Shown here piece by piece: positions 18,015-26,663 of a DNA stretch of 64,000 bases. The notes under the pieces were generated by a model. That model ran no database searches. It saw nothing but the letters and a program-made list of their open reading frames with translations, and had not been told where the DNA came from. Source of the DNA: Lacinutrix jangbogonensis (GTDB taxonomy: Bacteria; Bacteroidota; Bacteroidia; Flavobacteriales; Flavobacteriaceae); NCBI RefSeq assembly GCF_000797445.1, contig NZ_JSWF01000021.1:24839-88838 (forward strand), read 5' to 3'. The position numbers and the translations under genes were made by a program. Within the stretch, counting starts at the first letter, position 1. Each line of letters opens with the position of its first letter.

Positions 18015-18788
18015 ATGGATTATTTCTCAAAAAATATTAAATACCTCAGGCATTTAAAAAACCTGTCTCAAGAAACTTTAGCCGAAGAGTTATGTGTTAA
18101 CAGATCTCGAATTGCTGCGCATGAATCTAACAGAACAAAACCTAATGTAGAGATGTTACTGGCGATTTCTAATTTCTTTAAAATCCCTATAGATGCGATT
18201 TTAAAAACCGATTTAAGCAAGCTTAACGGCAACTCGTTTATAGAATTAGGAAACCAGCGCATCTTGTTTCCTATAACCGTAGATATTGATAATGAAGATC
18301 TTATAGAAATAGTCCCTATAAAAGCTTCTGCAGGCTATCTTTCTGGTTACGACGATCCAGAATATATTGAGCAACTGCAAAAAATTAAGCTGCCGTTTCT
18401 TCCCACAGGCAAGCATAGAGCGTTCCCTATAAAAGGCGATTCTATGTTACCCATGAAAGATGGCGCTTTTGTTATTGGCCGTTTTATTGAAGATAGAAGC
18501 CAAATAAAAACAGGCAATACCTATGTGTTACTCACTAAAAACGATGGCATGGTTTACAAAAGAGTTTTTAATAATATTGCTTTTAATAATTCGCTATTGT
18601 TAATGTCTGATAATAAATTCTATAATGATTATAGCGTGCCTATGGACGATATTTTAGAATTATGGGAATTTACCTGTAGTATAAATACCCAAGAATATAG
18701 CAAAGAAGAACTTAAAATAAGTTGTATTATGAATATGATGAACGAACTTGGAATTGAATTAAAAGCTTTAGAGAAATTGGTTTCTTAG
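18015..18788 (+). CDS. LexA-like repressor: XRE helix-turn-helix plus S24 peptidase
   Basis: The 257-residue protein has an N-terminal helix-turn-helix (LRHLKNLSQETLAEELCVNRSRIAAHESN) and a C-terminal S24 self-cleavage domain. The catalytic dyad is S143 (IKGDSMLPM) and K182 (GMVYKRV); the cleavage site is probably A106-G107 in KASAGYLSGY. This is the architecture of a phage-CI- or LexA-type repressor that is cleaved on RecA activation. Divergent position to the dinB-dnaE unit and the palindrome between them point to local SOS control of translesion polymerases, including autorepression. Confidence 0.9.
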   Translation: MDYFSKNIKYLRHLKNLSQETLAEELCVNRSRIAAHESNRTKPNVEMLLAISNFFKIPIDAILKTDLSKLNGNSFIELGNQRILFPITVDIDNEDLIEIVPIKASAGYLSGYDDPEYIEQLQKIKLPFLPTGKHRAFPIKGDSMLPMKDGAFVIGRFIEDRSQIKTGNTYVLLTKNDGMVYKRVFNNIAFNNSLLLMSDNKFYNDYSVPMDDILELWEFTCSINTQEYSKEELKISCIMNMMNELGIELKALEKLVS

Positions 18789-18875
18789 GTGGGAATTCTG
18801 ATGTGGTTTTTGGCTTGTAATTTATAATAAATCGAACTATATTTACTGTAACCGTTTGACTGCACCTCTATTTAT

Positions 18876-19913
18876 ATGATAAAATTTAAATACTTCGCCG
18901 CTTATATTATACCACTTCTAGGTTTACTAACCTTTAATACCACAGGTATTTATGCGTATATAGGATTATTTATTTTATACGTTTTAATTCCTGTTTTAGA
19001 GCAAATCCTTCCAAACAATACCTATAATTTAAATGACATTGAAAAAGGTCTCGCAAAGAAAGATGTGTTTTTCGATTTGGTCCTTTATCTTTCTGTACCG
19101 CTTCATCTTTTTGTTGGTTACCAGTTTTTAATCACTGTTTCTAGTACAGCAATACCGCTCTCCCATTTGATTGCTTGTATTTTAATGATGGGTACTATTC
19201 TTGGCGTTAACGGCATTAATATTGGTCATGAATTGGGGCACAAAACAGAGCATCCAGTAAAGCAGATTTTAGCACATATTATGCTATTAACATCGCTTCA
19301 AAATCATTTTATACCGTATCATAATGGTGGACACCATAGAGATGTTGCCACACCAGACGATTATACTTCTGCTAAAGAAGGCAGTATTTTTTACTTTTTT
19401 GCAATACGCTCTCAAATTGGTGGCTATTTTAAAACATGGAAACTAGAAGCACAACGCCTAAAAGCGCAAGGCAAAAACGCGATTCTTAATCCTATGATTA
19501 TCTATACGCTTTTACCAGTACTTTTGCTTTTTAGCATCTTTTATTTCTTTGGTCTACAGGTTATGTTTATCTACTTTATTACCAGTGTTATTGGTATTTC
19601 TATCTTGGAAGCACAAAACTATTTTGCACATTATGGCTTGCGTAGAAAAATGCAAGACAACGGAAGATATGAACGTGTAAAACCAAAACATTCTTGGAAT
19701 TCAGATCATATTATAGGACGTGTATTATTATTTGAACTCACACGGCATTCAGACCATCACCATATGGGCGCAAAACCATACCATTTACTAGACTCTAAAG
19801 AAAACAGCCCTAATTTACCTTATGGTTATCCAGCGATGCTCGTACTCTCTTATTTTCCCTTTTTGTTTAGACCGATTATGAAAAAACAATTGGAGTTGTA
19901 TGGTGTTGGGTAG
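18876..19913 (+). CDS. AlkB-type membrane di-iron oxygenase (alkane 1-monooxygenase family)
   Basis: The 345-residue protein has about six membrane segments and all histidine motifs of the AlkB family: HELGH at 118-122, HNGGHHRDVATPDD at 149-162, the AlkB hallmark NYFAHYGL (H252) and RHSDHHHMGAKPYHLL at 290-305. AlkB enzymes hydroxylate terminal alkyl carbons of alkanes or fatty acyl chains using two irons and rubredoxin. No rubredoxin gene is adjacent, so the electron donor must be elsewhere. The true substrate may be a lipid rather than a hydrocarbon. Transcription is monocistronic. Confidence 0.9.
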   Translation: MIKFKYFAAYIIPLLGLLTFNTTGIYAYIGLFILYVLIPVLEQILPNNTYNLNDIEKGLAKKDVFFDLVLYLSVPLHLFVGYQFLITVSSTAIPLSHLIACILMMGTILGVNGINIGHELGHKTEHPVKQILAHIMLLTSLQNHFIPYHNGGHHRDVATPDDYTSAKEGSIFYFFAIRSQIGGYFKTWKLEAQRLKAQGKNAILNPMIIYTLLPVLLLFSIFYFFGLQVMFIYFITSVIGISILEAQNYFAHYGLRRKMQDNGRYERVKPKHSWNSDHIIGRVLLFELTRHSDHHHMGAKPYHLLDSKENSPNLPYGYPAMLVLSYFPFLFRPIMKKQLELYGVG

Positions 19914-20204
19914 TGGTTTTCTTGAAAATGATGTTGTGATTAAGGTTTGGTTATTTTTGGAAATTGGGTGTTTTTTTGTTTTGTTTTTGGGTGTTGAGAT
20001 AATGTGAAGAATAGGTTGGAGAGTGTTGTGTGAAATGAATAACTAGCTCTTACAGTATAACATTCCACTCACTAACAACTGTTTTACAATAACACTATTA
20101 AGTTCAGTGAAAATTTAATATTGATATTTATTGAATTATACTATTCTTAAGAGACGAGCGATAATTTGAATTCTTCTAGGAACCTATTACGTTTTTATCG
20201 AAAA
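19914..20204. other. Intergenic stretch with strong G/T strand bias
   Basis: The first 130 bases on the plus strand are almost free of C (G and T runs such as GGGTGTTTTTTTG), unlike the surrounding DNA; the rest is ordinary AT-rich sequence. I see no open frame with protein-like content, no hairpin terminator and no repeat. Confidence 0.4.
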
Positions 20205-22979
20205 CTAATTCATTTTAATTAAGAAATGATAAACTTCACAAATTGCACTATCTCTTTGATGCATCGATTTAATTACTTTTAAACTACTATTCTTACTTAA
20301 TTCAATATTCATACTATATGAAATAAGTTTTGCTCTTTCATCGTATTCTTCTTTTAATGGTAATTCCTTAATATACTGAATGTACTTATCTTGAAACTCA
20401 GAAAATTTTTCTGTTTCCGAATAAATAAGCATAAAATTCCTAGATAATCCATTTGTATCATAATCGATTAATAGCTTATTTAAATGATTAATAATAGTTT
20501 TGTTTCCAGAATTAAAAGAACTTAATCTCATAGCTTCAACTATGGCAACAGGCATATTTCTACTATTTCGAACCATTATATCTAATTCTCCACTAAATTT
20601 TTTGGCTTTACCACTTCTAGTTTGGTCAGTAACAAAATATCCTTTTGATCTAAGGTTATCAGTAAAATTATCCGTAATTAAATCTTCAATTTTAACAATA
20701 TTTTTACGTTCTAAAATCCTAGAAGATATTTCCCATATATCATACGTTAAGTCTTCTGTAGTAAATCCGAAATCAGTTTTATACTCGCCTGATGACATAT
20801 CATATGGGCCAATCAACTTTGATAAATCTACATTTTTCAAATACATTTGACATTGAACCGTTTGAACTTTAGCATTTCTTGCTCTTTCAAGGTATTCATA
20901 ATCAAACATGAATGGAGAATCTTCCTTTAAACAATTCTCACAATTACATTGTATATTAGTTTCGTGATGTGGAAAATTTAATGTTTCATTAATTATATCT
21001 AATTCTCTTTTAATAATACTCAATAATGTAGCTTTATTATTACCTGAAACTTTAATCTTGATTGTTCTTGAAAACTGATTACTTTCAATTATTCCTATAG
21101 AATCATTATGCTTAACATAAAGACCATTTTTCCAATAAAAATTGTCAAAAATAGAATCTTTTAACCTTACAGTTAAACGTGATAAAATTCCTGCTGGCAT
21201 AAAGTCATATTTATAAATTAAACTTATTGGGTCTATAATTTTAATTTCTAAATCAGGTGAACTTGGTCTTAATAATTCTGGTATAATAAAAGTTCCTTTA
21301 TTTATTTCAAAACAAAGTTCAAATTTTTTCATTAACTCAATTATGTAACTCATCTGCTGAGAATCATAATCAGGTATCTGTTTTTCTAATAATTCGTTAT
21401 CAAACTCACCAAATTTTTTGATTACATCATTCAAATCAAGTATTCTATATACACAATTCGTTGCCCATTCAGGTTTTAAAAATACTATTGGTTTTAGAAT
21501 TGGATTGTCTATAAAATGCAAAAACACTCCTAAATCATGAAAATAATTACTTAAATGTTTAGATTCTACTTTATTAAGTCCATAACTATGGCAAATATCT
21601 ATATAAGTTTCATAGGATATATAGTTATCCGTAAGTTCTTCTAAGTCTTCTCTAATATTACTCCAAACTTCAGGTAATTTATCTCCAATATGTGGTAGAG
21701 TAGCAATATTTGATTTTATACAATCAACTAGATCTTCAATGTTTGTTCCTTCTTTTGCACTTACTGATTTAAAAGCTTTAATATTTGGGAATTTCTCTTT
21801 CAAAGATTTCTCATCTATTTCTTTTACTCTTTCATCAATTTTATTGAGAACAATAATTACAGGAGATCCATTACTAAGCATTTGTATTATATTCAGCCAA
21901 TAATCAAAATTTATTAGTGATTCATCTTTTCTGGCTTCCCATAAAAATAGGTAAATAGATCTTTTCGTTAGAAAAAATTGATGAGTAGAATGATATATTT
22001 CCTGTCCTCCAAAATCCCAAGCATTTAATCTAATTCTTTGATTTCCATCATTCTCTGTTTCACAACTAAGATGCCATTTAAAGATATCAATACCTTCAGT
22101 AGTAAGGGTTTCAGGATTACTACCATTAATCATCTTGTTAATTAAATAGGTTTTTCCCACAGCTCCTTGACCTACAACTAAAAGTTTAGCTTCGTTTAAG
22201 CGTACTGAAGCACCTAAATGCATGTAGTAGTTTAAAACACCCTTTAATCCTTGTTTTGAAATTTCAACTGGAACATCACCTATTGGATTACCACTTAAGT
22301 TCAAATCTTGAAGCTTTTTAAGCTTTGCAAATGACTTTGGTAAAGTAATAATATTATTACCTGTTAAATTTAAATAACGAAGCTCTGTCAGTTCACATAT
22401 TTCTTCAGGTAAATCAGTTATATTGTTATAACTTAAATCTAAGTGCCTTATCGATTTTAGATTATTAATATCATCAGGCAAGTTCTCAATGGAATTTGAT
22501 GATAAATTTAGATGCTTAAGGTTTACAAGAAGTAATGATTTTGGGAATTTACAAATTCCATTATTACTTAAATCCGCTTCTTTTAATTTATCAAAAGATG
22601 AAAAATCAACTCTTAATGTTTCTAATTTATTAGATGACAAGTCAATTTTTTCTAATGAAATAAAAAGTTTCTGTAAACCAATTAAATCAGTTACTCTATT
22701 ACCTCTAAAATTTAAAACTTTAAGACTTTTACATAAAGTAATTACTTCTGGAAAAAGAATAAACTTATTATTACTCAAATTTAAATTCTCCAACAATTCG
22801 AAATTTTCAAAAAAGTCAGGTAATTCAGTTAAACTATTATTAAATAAATTTAAAAATTTTAATCTTTTAAAGTTCTTAATTTCACTTGGAACACTTTTTA
22901 GTCGACCATTTTCTAACCTTAAATCTTTTATTTTATTTGGATTCTTTGGATTGATTTTATTTTTAATGTCAGGCTTCAT
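20205..22979 (-). CDS. Roco protein: LRR-Roc-COR GTPase with nuclease-like C-terminus
   Basis: The 924-residue protein has about ten leucine-rich repeats (residues 17-245, for example LKFLNLFNNSLTELP). A Ras-of-complex GTPase follows: P-loop G270-QGAVGKT-277, switch II WDFGGQE at 321-327, NKID at 379-382 and SAK at 407-409. The COR dimerisation region covers about 430-700, with a CxCxxC knuckle at 678-683. Residues about 740-870 contain GELDIMV (D800) and AIVEAMRL (E815), reminiscent of a PD-(D/E)xK nuclease core in which the usual Lys is replaced. No signal peptide is seen, so it is cytoplasmic. It stands alone between unrelated genes. Multi-domain NTPases with LRR and nuclease parts are frequent in immune systems, so a defence role is possible but unproven. 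Confidence 0.85.
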   Translation of the reverse strand: MKPDIKNKINPKNPNKIKDLRLENGRLKSVPSEIKNFKRLKFLNLFNNSLTELPDFFENFELLENLNLSNNKFILFPEVITLCKSLKVLNFRGNRVTDLIGLQKLFISLEKIDLSSNKLETLRVDFSSFDKLKEADLSNNGICKFPKSLLLVNLKHLNLSSNSIENLPDDINNLKSIRHLDLSYNNITDLPEEICELTELRYLNLTGNNIITLPKSFAKLKKLQDLNLSGNPIGDVPVEISKQGLKGVLNYYMHLGASVRLNEAKLLVVGQGAVGKTYLINKMINGSNPETLTTEGIDIFKWHLSCETENDGNQRIRLNAWDFGGQEIYHSTHQFFLTKRSIYLFLWEARKDESLINFDYWLNIIQMLSNGSPVIIVLNKIDERVKEIDEKSLKEKFPNIKAFKSVSAKEGTNIEDLVDCIKSNIATLPHIGDKLPEVWSNIREDLEELTDNYISYETYIDICHSYGLNKVESKHLSNYFHDLGVFLHFIDNPILKPIVFLKPEWATNCVYRILDLNDVIKKFGEFDNELLEKQIPDYDSQQMSYIIELMKKFELCFEINKGTFIIPELLRPSSPDLEIKIIDPISLIYKYDFMPAGILSRLTVRLKDSIFDNFYWKNGLYVKHNDSIGIIESNQFSRTIKIKVSGNNKATLLSIIKRELDIINETLNFPHHETNIQCNCENCLKEDSPFMFDYEYLERARNAKVQTVQCQMYLKNVDLSKLIGPYDMSSGEYKTDFGFTTEDLTYDIWEISSRILERKNIVKIEDLITDNFTDNLRSKGYFVTDQTRSGKAKKFSGELDIMVRNSRNMPVAIVEAMRLSSFNSGNKTIINHLNKLLIDYDTNGLSRNFMLIYSETEKFSEFQDKYIQYIKELPLKEEYDERAKLISYSMNIELSKNSSLKVIKSMHQRDSAICEVYHFLIKMN

Positions 22980-23266
22980 AAAAAGAATTTAAAGTATTAT
23001 TAATAAGGTATTCAAATATAATATAATTTGTAGTACTAATGCGATAATGTAAATAGCTCTTCTTTCTTATCATCCTTAACAAATCATTCCTTTTAATTAT
23101 AAAAATTAAAACTACAAAAAACAAACAGCATCATTTTACGGTAACCCGTAACTCATTAAAAATAAGAGAAACTAATTATAGCTTATGCTCCGTGAATACA
23201 CAAACGTATACCATTGGATCGTGTTTTTATAGCGTATAAATACCTGTTTATTAAAAAAAGTACGCA
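22980..23266. other. Intergenic stretch upstream of the Roco gene
   Basis: AT-rich with no protein-like frame. Near its right end, 23219-23249 resembles a stretch at 28840-28870 upstream of the amine oxidase gene (shared AGCGTATAAA and ACCTG blocks). No terminator hairpin was recognised for the AraC gene. Confidence 0.35.
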
Positions 23267-24151
23267 TCAACTAGTAGCATCATATTTTTTCTTAAAATCT
23301 AAAGGCGTTGTGCCTACTTTTAATTTAAATAGTTTAGAAAAATGTGCATAGTCTGTATACCCTAAAGTTTCGGCTGTAGTAGATAACGGGTTTTTAGAAT
23401 GTACTAGTAATCGTTTGGCCTCTAATAGTACACGCTCTGTAATAAGTGCTGTTGTGGTTTTATTTAGAGTAGATTTAGTAATTCTATTTAAGTGTTTAGA
23501 AGTGATGTTTAATTTATTGGCATAGAATTTTGCAGATTTTTCAGTTTTATAATACGTTTCGATTGTGTTTTCTAAAACAGCTAACGCTTGTAAATAAGAG
23601 GACGACAAAACTTCTTTTCTAGAGGCCATAGTACTATAAATACGAGACAAATCGATATAGGTGAGATTAATAAGGCTTGCTAACTTTTGCTTTTTATAAG
23701 TGTTCTTTTCGTGGTATTCGGTATTTATTTCTTGAAAACGTGTTGCTATAGCACCCAATTGTTTTGTGTTTAGCATAAGATTTGGAGGGTTCTTATAAGA
23801 ATAGTAAAACGGGAATTGGCTTATTTTTTTATTCAAAAAATGAAGTTCGTAAAACGCTTGAGTATGAAAAAAAATATAGCCTTTTGGAACACTCGAAAAT
23901 GTCCAACGGTGTGTTTGCCCTGGTCTTAAAAAGAAAACACTTCCACGAGAAACGCTATAAGTATTAAAATCTATTTCATGTGTTCCTGTACCTTCAGAAA
24001 AAAACACACATAAAAAGAAATCGTGACTGTGTGGTTTGTGTACAATGCGCTCATTCTTTTTTAAATGTAGACTTAAAGCGTTGCTATAAAAATTTGATAA
24101 CGCGTCTTCTTCTTCAAACTGTTCAATATTTAAAATTGGCAAACTTTTCAT
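23267..24151 (-). CDS. AraC-family transcriptional regulator
   Basis: The 294-residue protein has an N-terminal cupin-like effector domain (KPHSHDFFLCVFFSEGTG, SVFFLRPGQTHRW) and a C-terminal pair of helix-turn-helices ending with the family signature LGYTDYAHFSKLFKLKVG followed by TPLDFKKKY. It probably senses a small molecule. It is monocistronic, minus strand. The nearby metabolic genes are the lipoprotein and amine oxidase at 25-28.8 kb, which are possible targets. Confidence 0.9.
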   Translation of the reverse strand: MKSLPILNIEQFEEEDALSNFYSNALSLHLKKNERIVHKPHSHDFFLCVFFSEGTGTHEIDFNTYSVSRGSVFFLRPGQTHRWTFSSVPKGYIFFHTQAFYELHFLNKKISQFPFYYSYKNPPNLMLNTKQLGAIATRFQEINTEYHEKNTYKKQKLASLINLTYIDLSRIYSTMASRKEVLSSSYLQALAVLENTIETYYKTEKSAKFYANKLNITSKHLNRITKSTLNKTTTALITERVLLEAKRLLVHSKNPLSTTAETLGYTDYAHFSKLFKLKVGTTPLDFKKKYDATS

Positions 24152-24343
24152 AATACTAAAATAGGTCCTAAATATACAAAAACTGGAGCCCTTTGTACAA
24201 ACAAAACTCTAAAACAATACCATACATTTGCGCTATTAAAGCAGTATATTATTGTGTTTTATACCAAAATGGCTTTAGAATGCAATACGTCTTATTTACA
24301 AACAAATAATACGTAGTGAATGATTATAATAAAGCGTTTGATT

Positions 24344-24751
24344 ATGAAATTTTTAAAAGGAACTAAAATTTATAGTATTTTCACTGGAAACTGTCCTGTG
24401 TGCCACAATGAAAGCATGTATACCGTGCCTAATCCATACCATGTAAGAAGTACCTTAACTATGGAAGAGCGTTGCAGCCATTGTAACACACGGTATAAAA
24501 TTGAACCTTCTTTCTTTTTTGGAGCCATGTATGTTAGTTATCCTGTAGGTATTGCTATTGGCGGAACGTCCTTCTTTTTAACCTATTTTGTATTTAATCT
24601 CACTTTAGCAGTTTGCTACCTTTTACTAGTTATCGTTATGCTTCTCGCGCTACCAGTAATTTTAAGGGTGTCAAGAAATATATGGATAAATCTTTTTATG
24701 AACTTTAACAAAGCCAAATCCTCTAAAAGAAAGGAAACCATTAAGAATTAA
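24344..24751 (+). CDS. DUF983 membrane protein
   Basis: The 135-residue product (start at the second methionine, MKFLKGTKIYSI) has a zinc-ribbon-like NCPVCHNE...CSHCNTRY at the N-terminus and two membrane segments (about 60-85 and 88-110). This is the DUF983 arrangement, a small conserved membrane protein of unknown function that is common in Bacteroidota and Alphaproteobacteria. An ATG eight codons upstream is possible but adds a non-conserved basic start. Confidence 0.85.
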   Translation: MKFLKGTKIYSIFTGNCPVCHNESMYTVPNPYHVRSTLTMEERCSHCNTRYKIEPSFFFGAMYVSYPVGIAIGGTSFFLTYFVFNLTLAVCYLLLVIVMLLALPVILRVSRNIWINLFMNFNKAKSSKRKETIKN

Positions 24752-24880
24752 AATGATGCTGTTTTTATATAGCTTTTACTACTGCTACATCTGCGTTCTT
24801 TAAGTCTACCTTTTAACTTTTGAACATAAATAGTAGCACAATGAAATAGCACTTTTTATGATACTATTCATGTCAAAAAA

Positions 24881-24911
24881 AAAGCGCAATTACATATTAT
24901 AATTACGCTTT
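24881..24911 (-). terminator. Terminator after the beta-rich lipoprotein gene
   Basis: AAAGCGCAATTA pairs with TAATTACGCTTT (11 of 12 positions); the minus strand runs into nine T, giving a good intrinsic terminator. Confidence 0.75.
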
Positions 24912-24968
24912 TAAATCATGACATTAAGTTATTTCAGGCAAGTACTATTTGAGAAACGCATTGCTCTT

Positions 24969-26555
24969 CTACTCCAATTTTTCATCCGCAATTTGAAACC
25001 GCGACACCATCACTTTCCACAATTTATTAGACGCTCCAGATTTACCACTACCATAAGTTGAAGGCGACTCTTCGTAAGATTCTATACCACCATAAATATA
25101 TCCAATATGTACTGGCTCTGTACCAGAAAAAGTGCTATCACCATCGATAACATCGGTTTCCATATTATTTATCGTTAAATACTTAGCATTGCTATTTGGC
25201 ATAAATGCGGCTTCTGCTCCGTAAAATTTAGTGGAAGGAAAAATGTTTGAAATAGTATCAAACGCACTAACTTTAGTGCTTACATTGTACTTAGAATAGC
25301 CTAAAGTATTTGAAAACCCAGACAAGAATTTATCAAGTTTACCATTACCAATACCTCCAGGTAAAAAGGTATGAAGATCTTGACTTTGCGTATCGTAGAT
25401 TACAAAATCTGGGCAAGAATACACATTAGAATTATTCTGGTTGTGCTTAGCATCTACAGTAAATTTTGTTGTTCCGTTTGGTGTAATGTAAATGGCATCG
25501 TTCCAAGCCGCATATACCTTCTCACCGTATTTAAATACGCCAGCCATTAATGCAAAATTAGAGGCGATCGCATTGTTTTTATCGAGATAAACAGCAGGAA
25601 CAATTGGTAAATCGCGTCTTCTAAAAATAGAAGTGCTGTCTGCCAGCTTCGGATTATCTCTTAAAACACTAGATGACATATCGCTAATAGTATCTGTTAC
25701 GGTTGCGGTAAGTTCTAAAGTGCTCACATTTGCTGAGAAACCAAATTCATAAACCGCGTTTAAATACACCTGACCTGGACCAAAATCGTGTCCAGCAGCC
25801 AAGTAAAATTGTTTGTCTATCACTTTTAATTCACCACCAGTAGCCTTTAAAGTGCTGTTGTTTCCAAATTTAAAAAGATCCGTCCATTCTAAAGCTGATA
25901 GATTCCAATCGTTATTGACTAGTCGCATTAAAAGTGGGACATTTATTTTCGCAATAGCATCTGATGTTGTATAATTTTTTGCTGTTGCTTTCTGTCCTGC
26001 TGGAGGTCCATAACCACCAACAACATAGAGGTACTCTCCAGATTGTACTGCTTGAGGATTGGTACAGATAAAAACAGTACCGTATTCTTCTAATAGGTTT
26101 GCCACTTTTAGACAAGTCGCTTTAACAACTTCAGACTCCCCATTTTCACCTTTTGCCATCGTTTGAATAGTTCCTAGCAGGGTCCAAAAATCTAAAAATG
26201 CTTTGGTTCCTGTTTCTGGATTAAACGCATAAATAAATGAGTTAAAAGATTTCGCTGGAAATGACTTTAACGAATAATCGTTTGTGTTAAGATTGTGTAA
26301 TCCTCCTAGATTCTCGTTTTCGTTCGTTCTTCCTGCAAAAAGCAACCAATCGTTACCAATTTTTGCATGTGCATAAGATTGCAAAGCTGGCGCGAGATAA
26401 TTAGTGTCGACAGCTTCTAAGGCTACAGAATAGGTGTAAAAAGCTTGGACGCCGCTTTCTATTAAAACGGCCTTAGTTTCGGTTCTCTTCCCACAAGATG
26501 CTAAAAGAAAAGCGAGCATTAATAGCGTTAATAGGTTCTGGTTTTTTAATTTCAT
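24969..26555 (-). CDS. Lipoprotein of unknown function, possibly beta-propeller
   Basis: The 528-residue product has a lipoprotein signal with lipobox LLASC (Cys21). The rest is rich in short beta strands with repeated Gly/Tyr/Trp patterns (YLYVVGGYGPP, FYLAAGHDFGPG, KVYAAWND), suggesting a Kelch- or propeller-like fold. It lies 109 bases downstream of the FAD amine-oxidase gene on the same strand, with a terminator after it, so the two may form one unit. No enzymatic motif is apparent. Confidence 0.7.
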   Translation of the reverse strand: MKLKNQNLLTLLMLAFLLASCGKRTETKAVLIESGVQAFYTYSVALEAVDTNYLAPALQSYAHAKIGNDWLLFAGRTNENENLGGLHNLNTNDYSLKSFPAKSFNSFIYAFNPETGTKAFLDFWTLLGTIQTMAKGENGESEVVKATCLKVANLLEEYGTVFICTNPQAVQSGEYLYVVGGYGPPAGQKATAKNYTTSDAIAKINVPLLMRLVNNDWNLSALEWTDLFKFGNNSTLKATGGELKVIDKQFYLAAGHDFGPGQVYLNAVYEFGFSANVSTLELTATVTDTISDMSSSVLRDNPKLADSTSIFRRRDLPIVPAVYLDKNNAIASNFALMAGVFKYGEKVYAAWNDAIYITPNGTTKFTVDAKHNQNNSNVYSCPDFVIYDTQSQDLHTFLPGGIGNGKLDKFLSGFSNTLGYSKYNVSTKVSAFDTISNIFPSTKFYGAEAAFMPNSNAKYLTINNMETDVIDGDSTFSGTEPVHIGYIYGGIESYEESPSTYGSGKSGASNKLWKVMVSRFQIADEKLE

Positions 26556-26663
26556 GGGTTTCGATGTAAAGTTAGTACTCTTTTAGTGTTTGTTTTTTAT
26601 AGTGTATTACTGCTGTACTTTATTAGTGCTACGCGACACATTTAGTGCGCGATTAATAAAACC

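Noticed and set aside
22489..22992. Open frame opposite the LRR part of the Roco gene
   Set aside because: It arises from the Leu/Asn-rich repeat codons read in reverse; no recognisable features.
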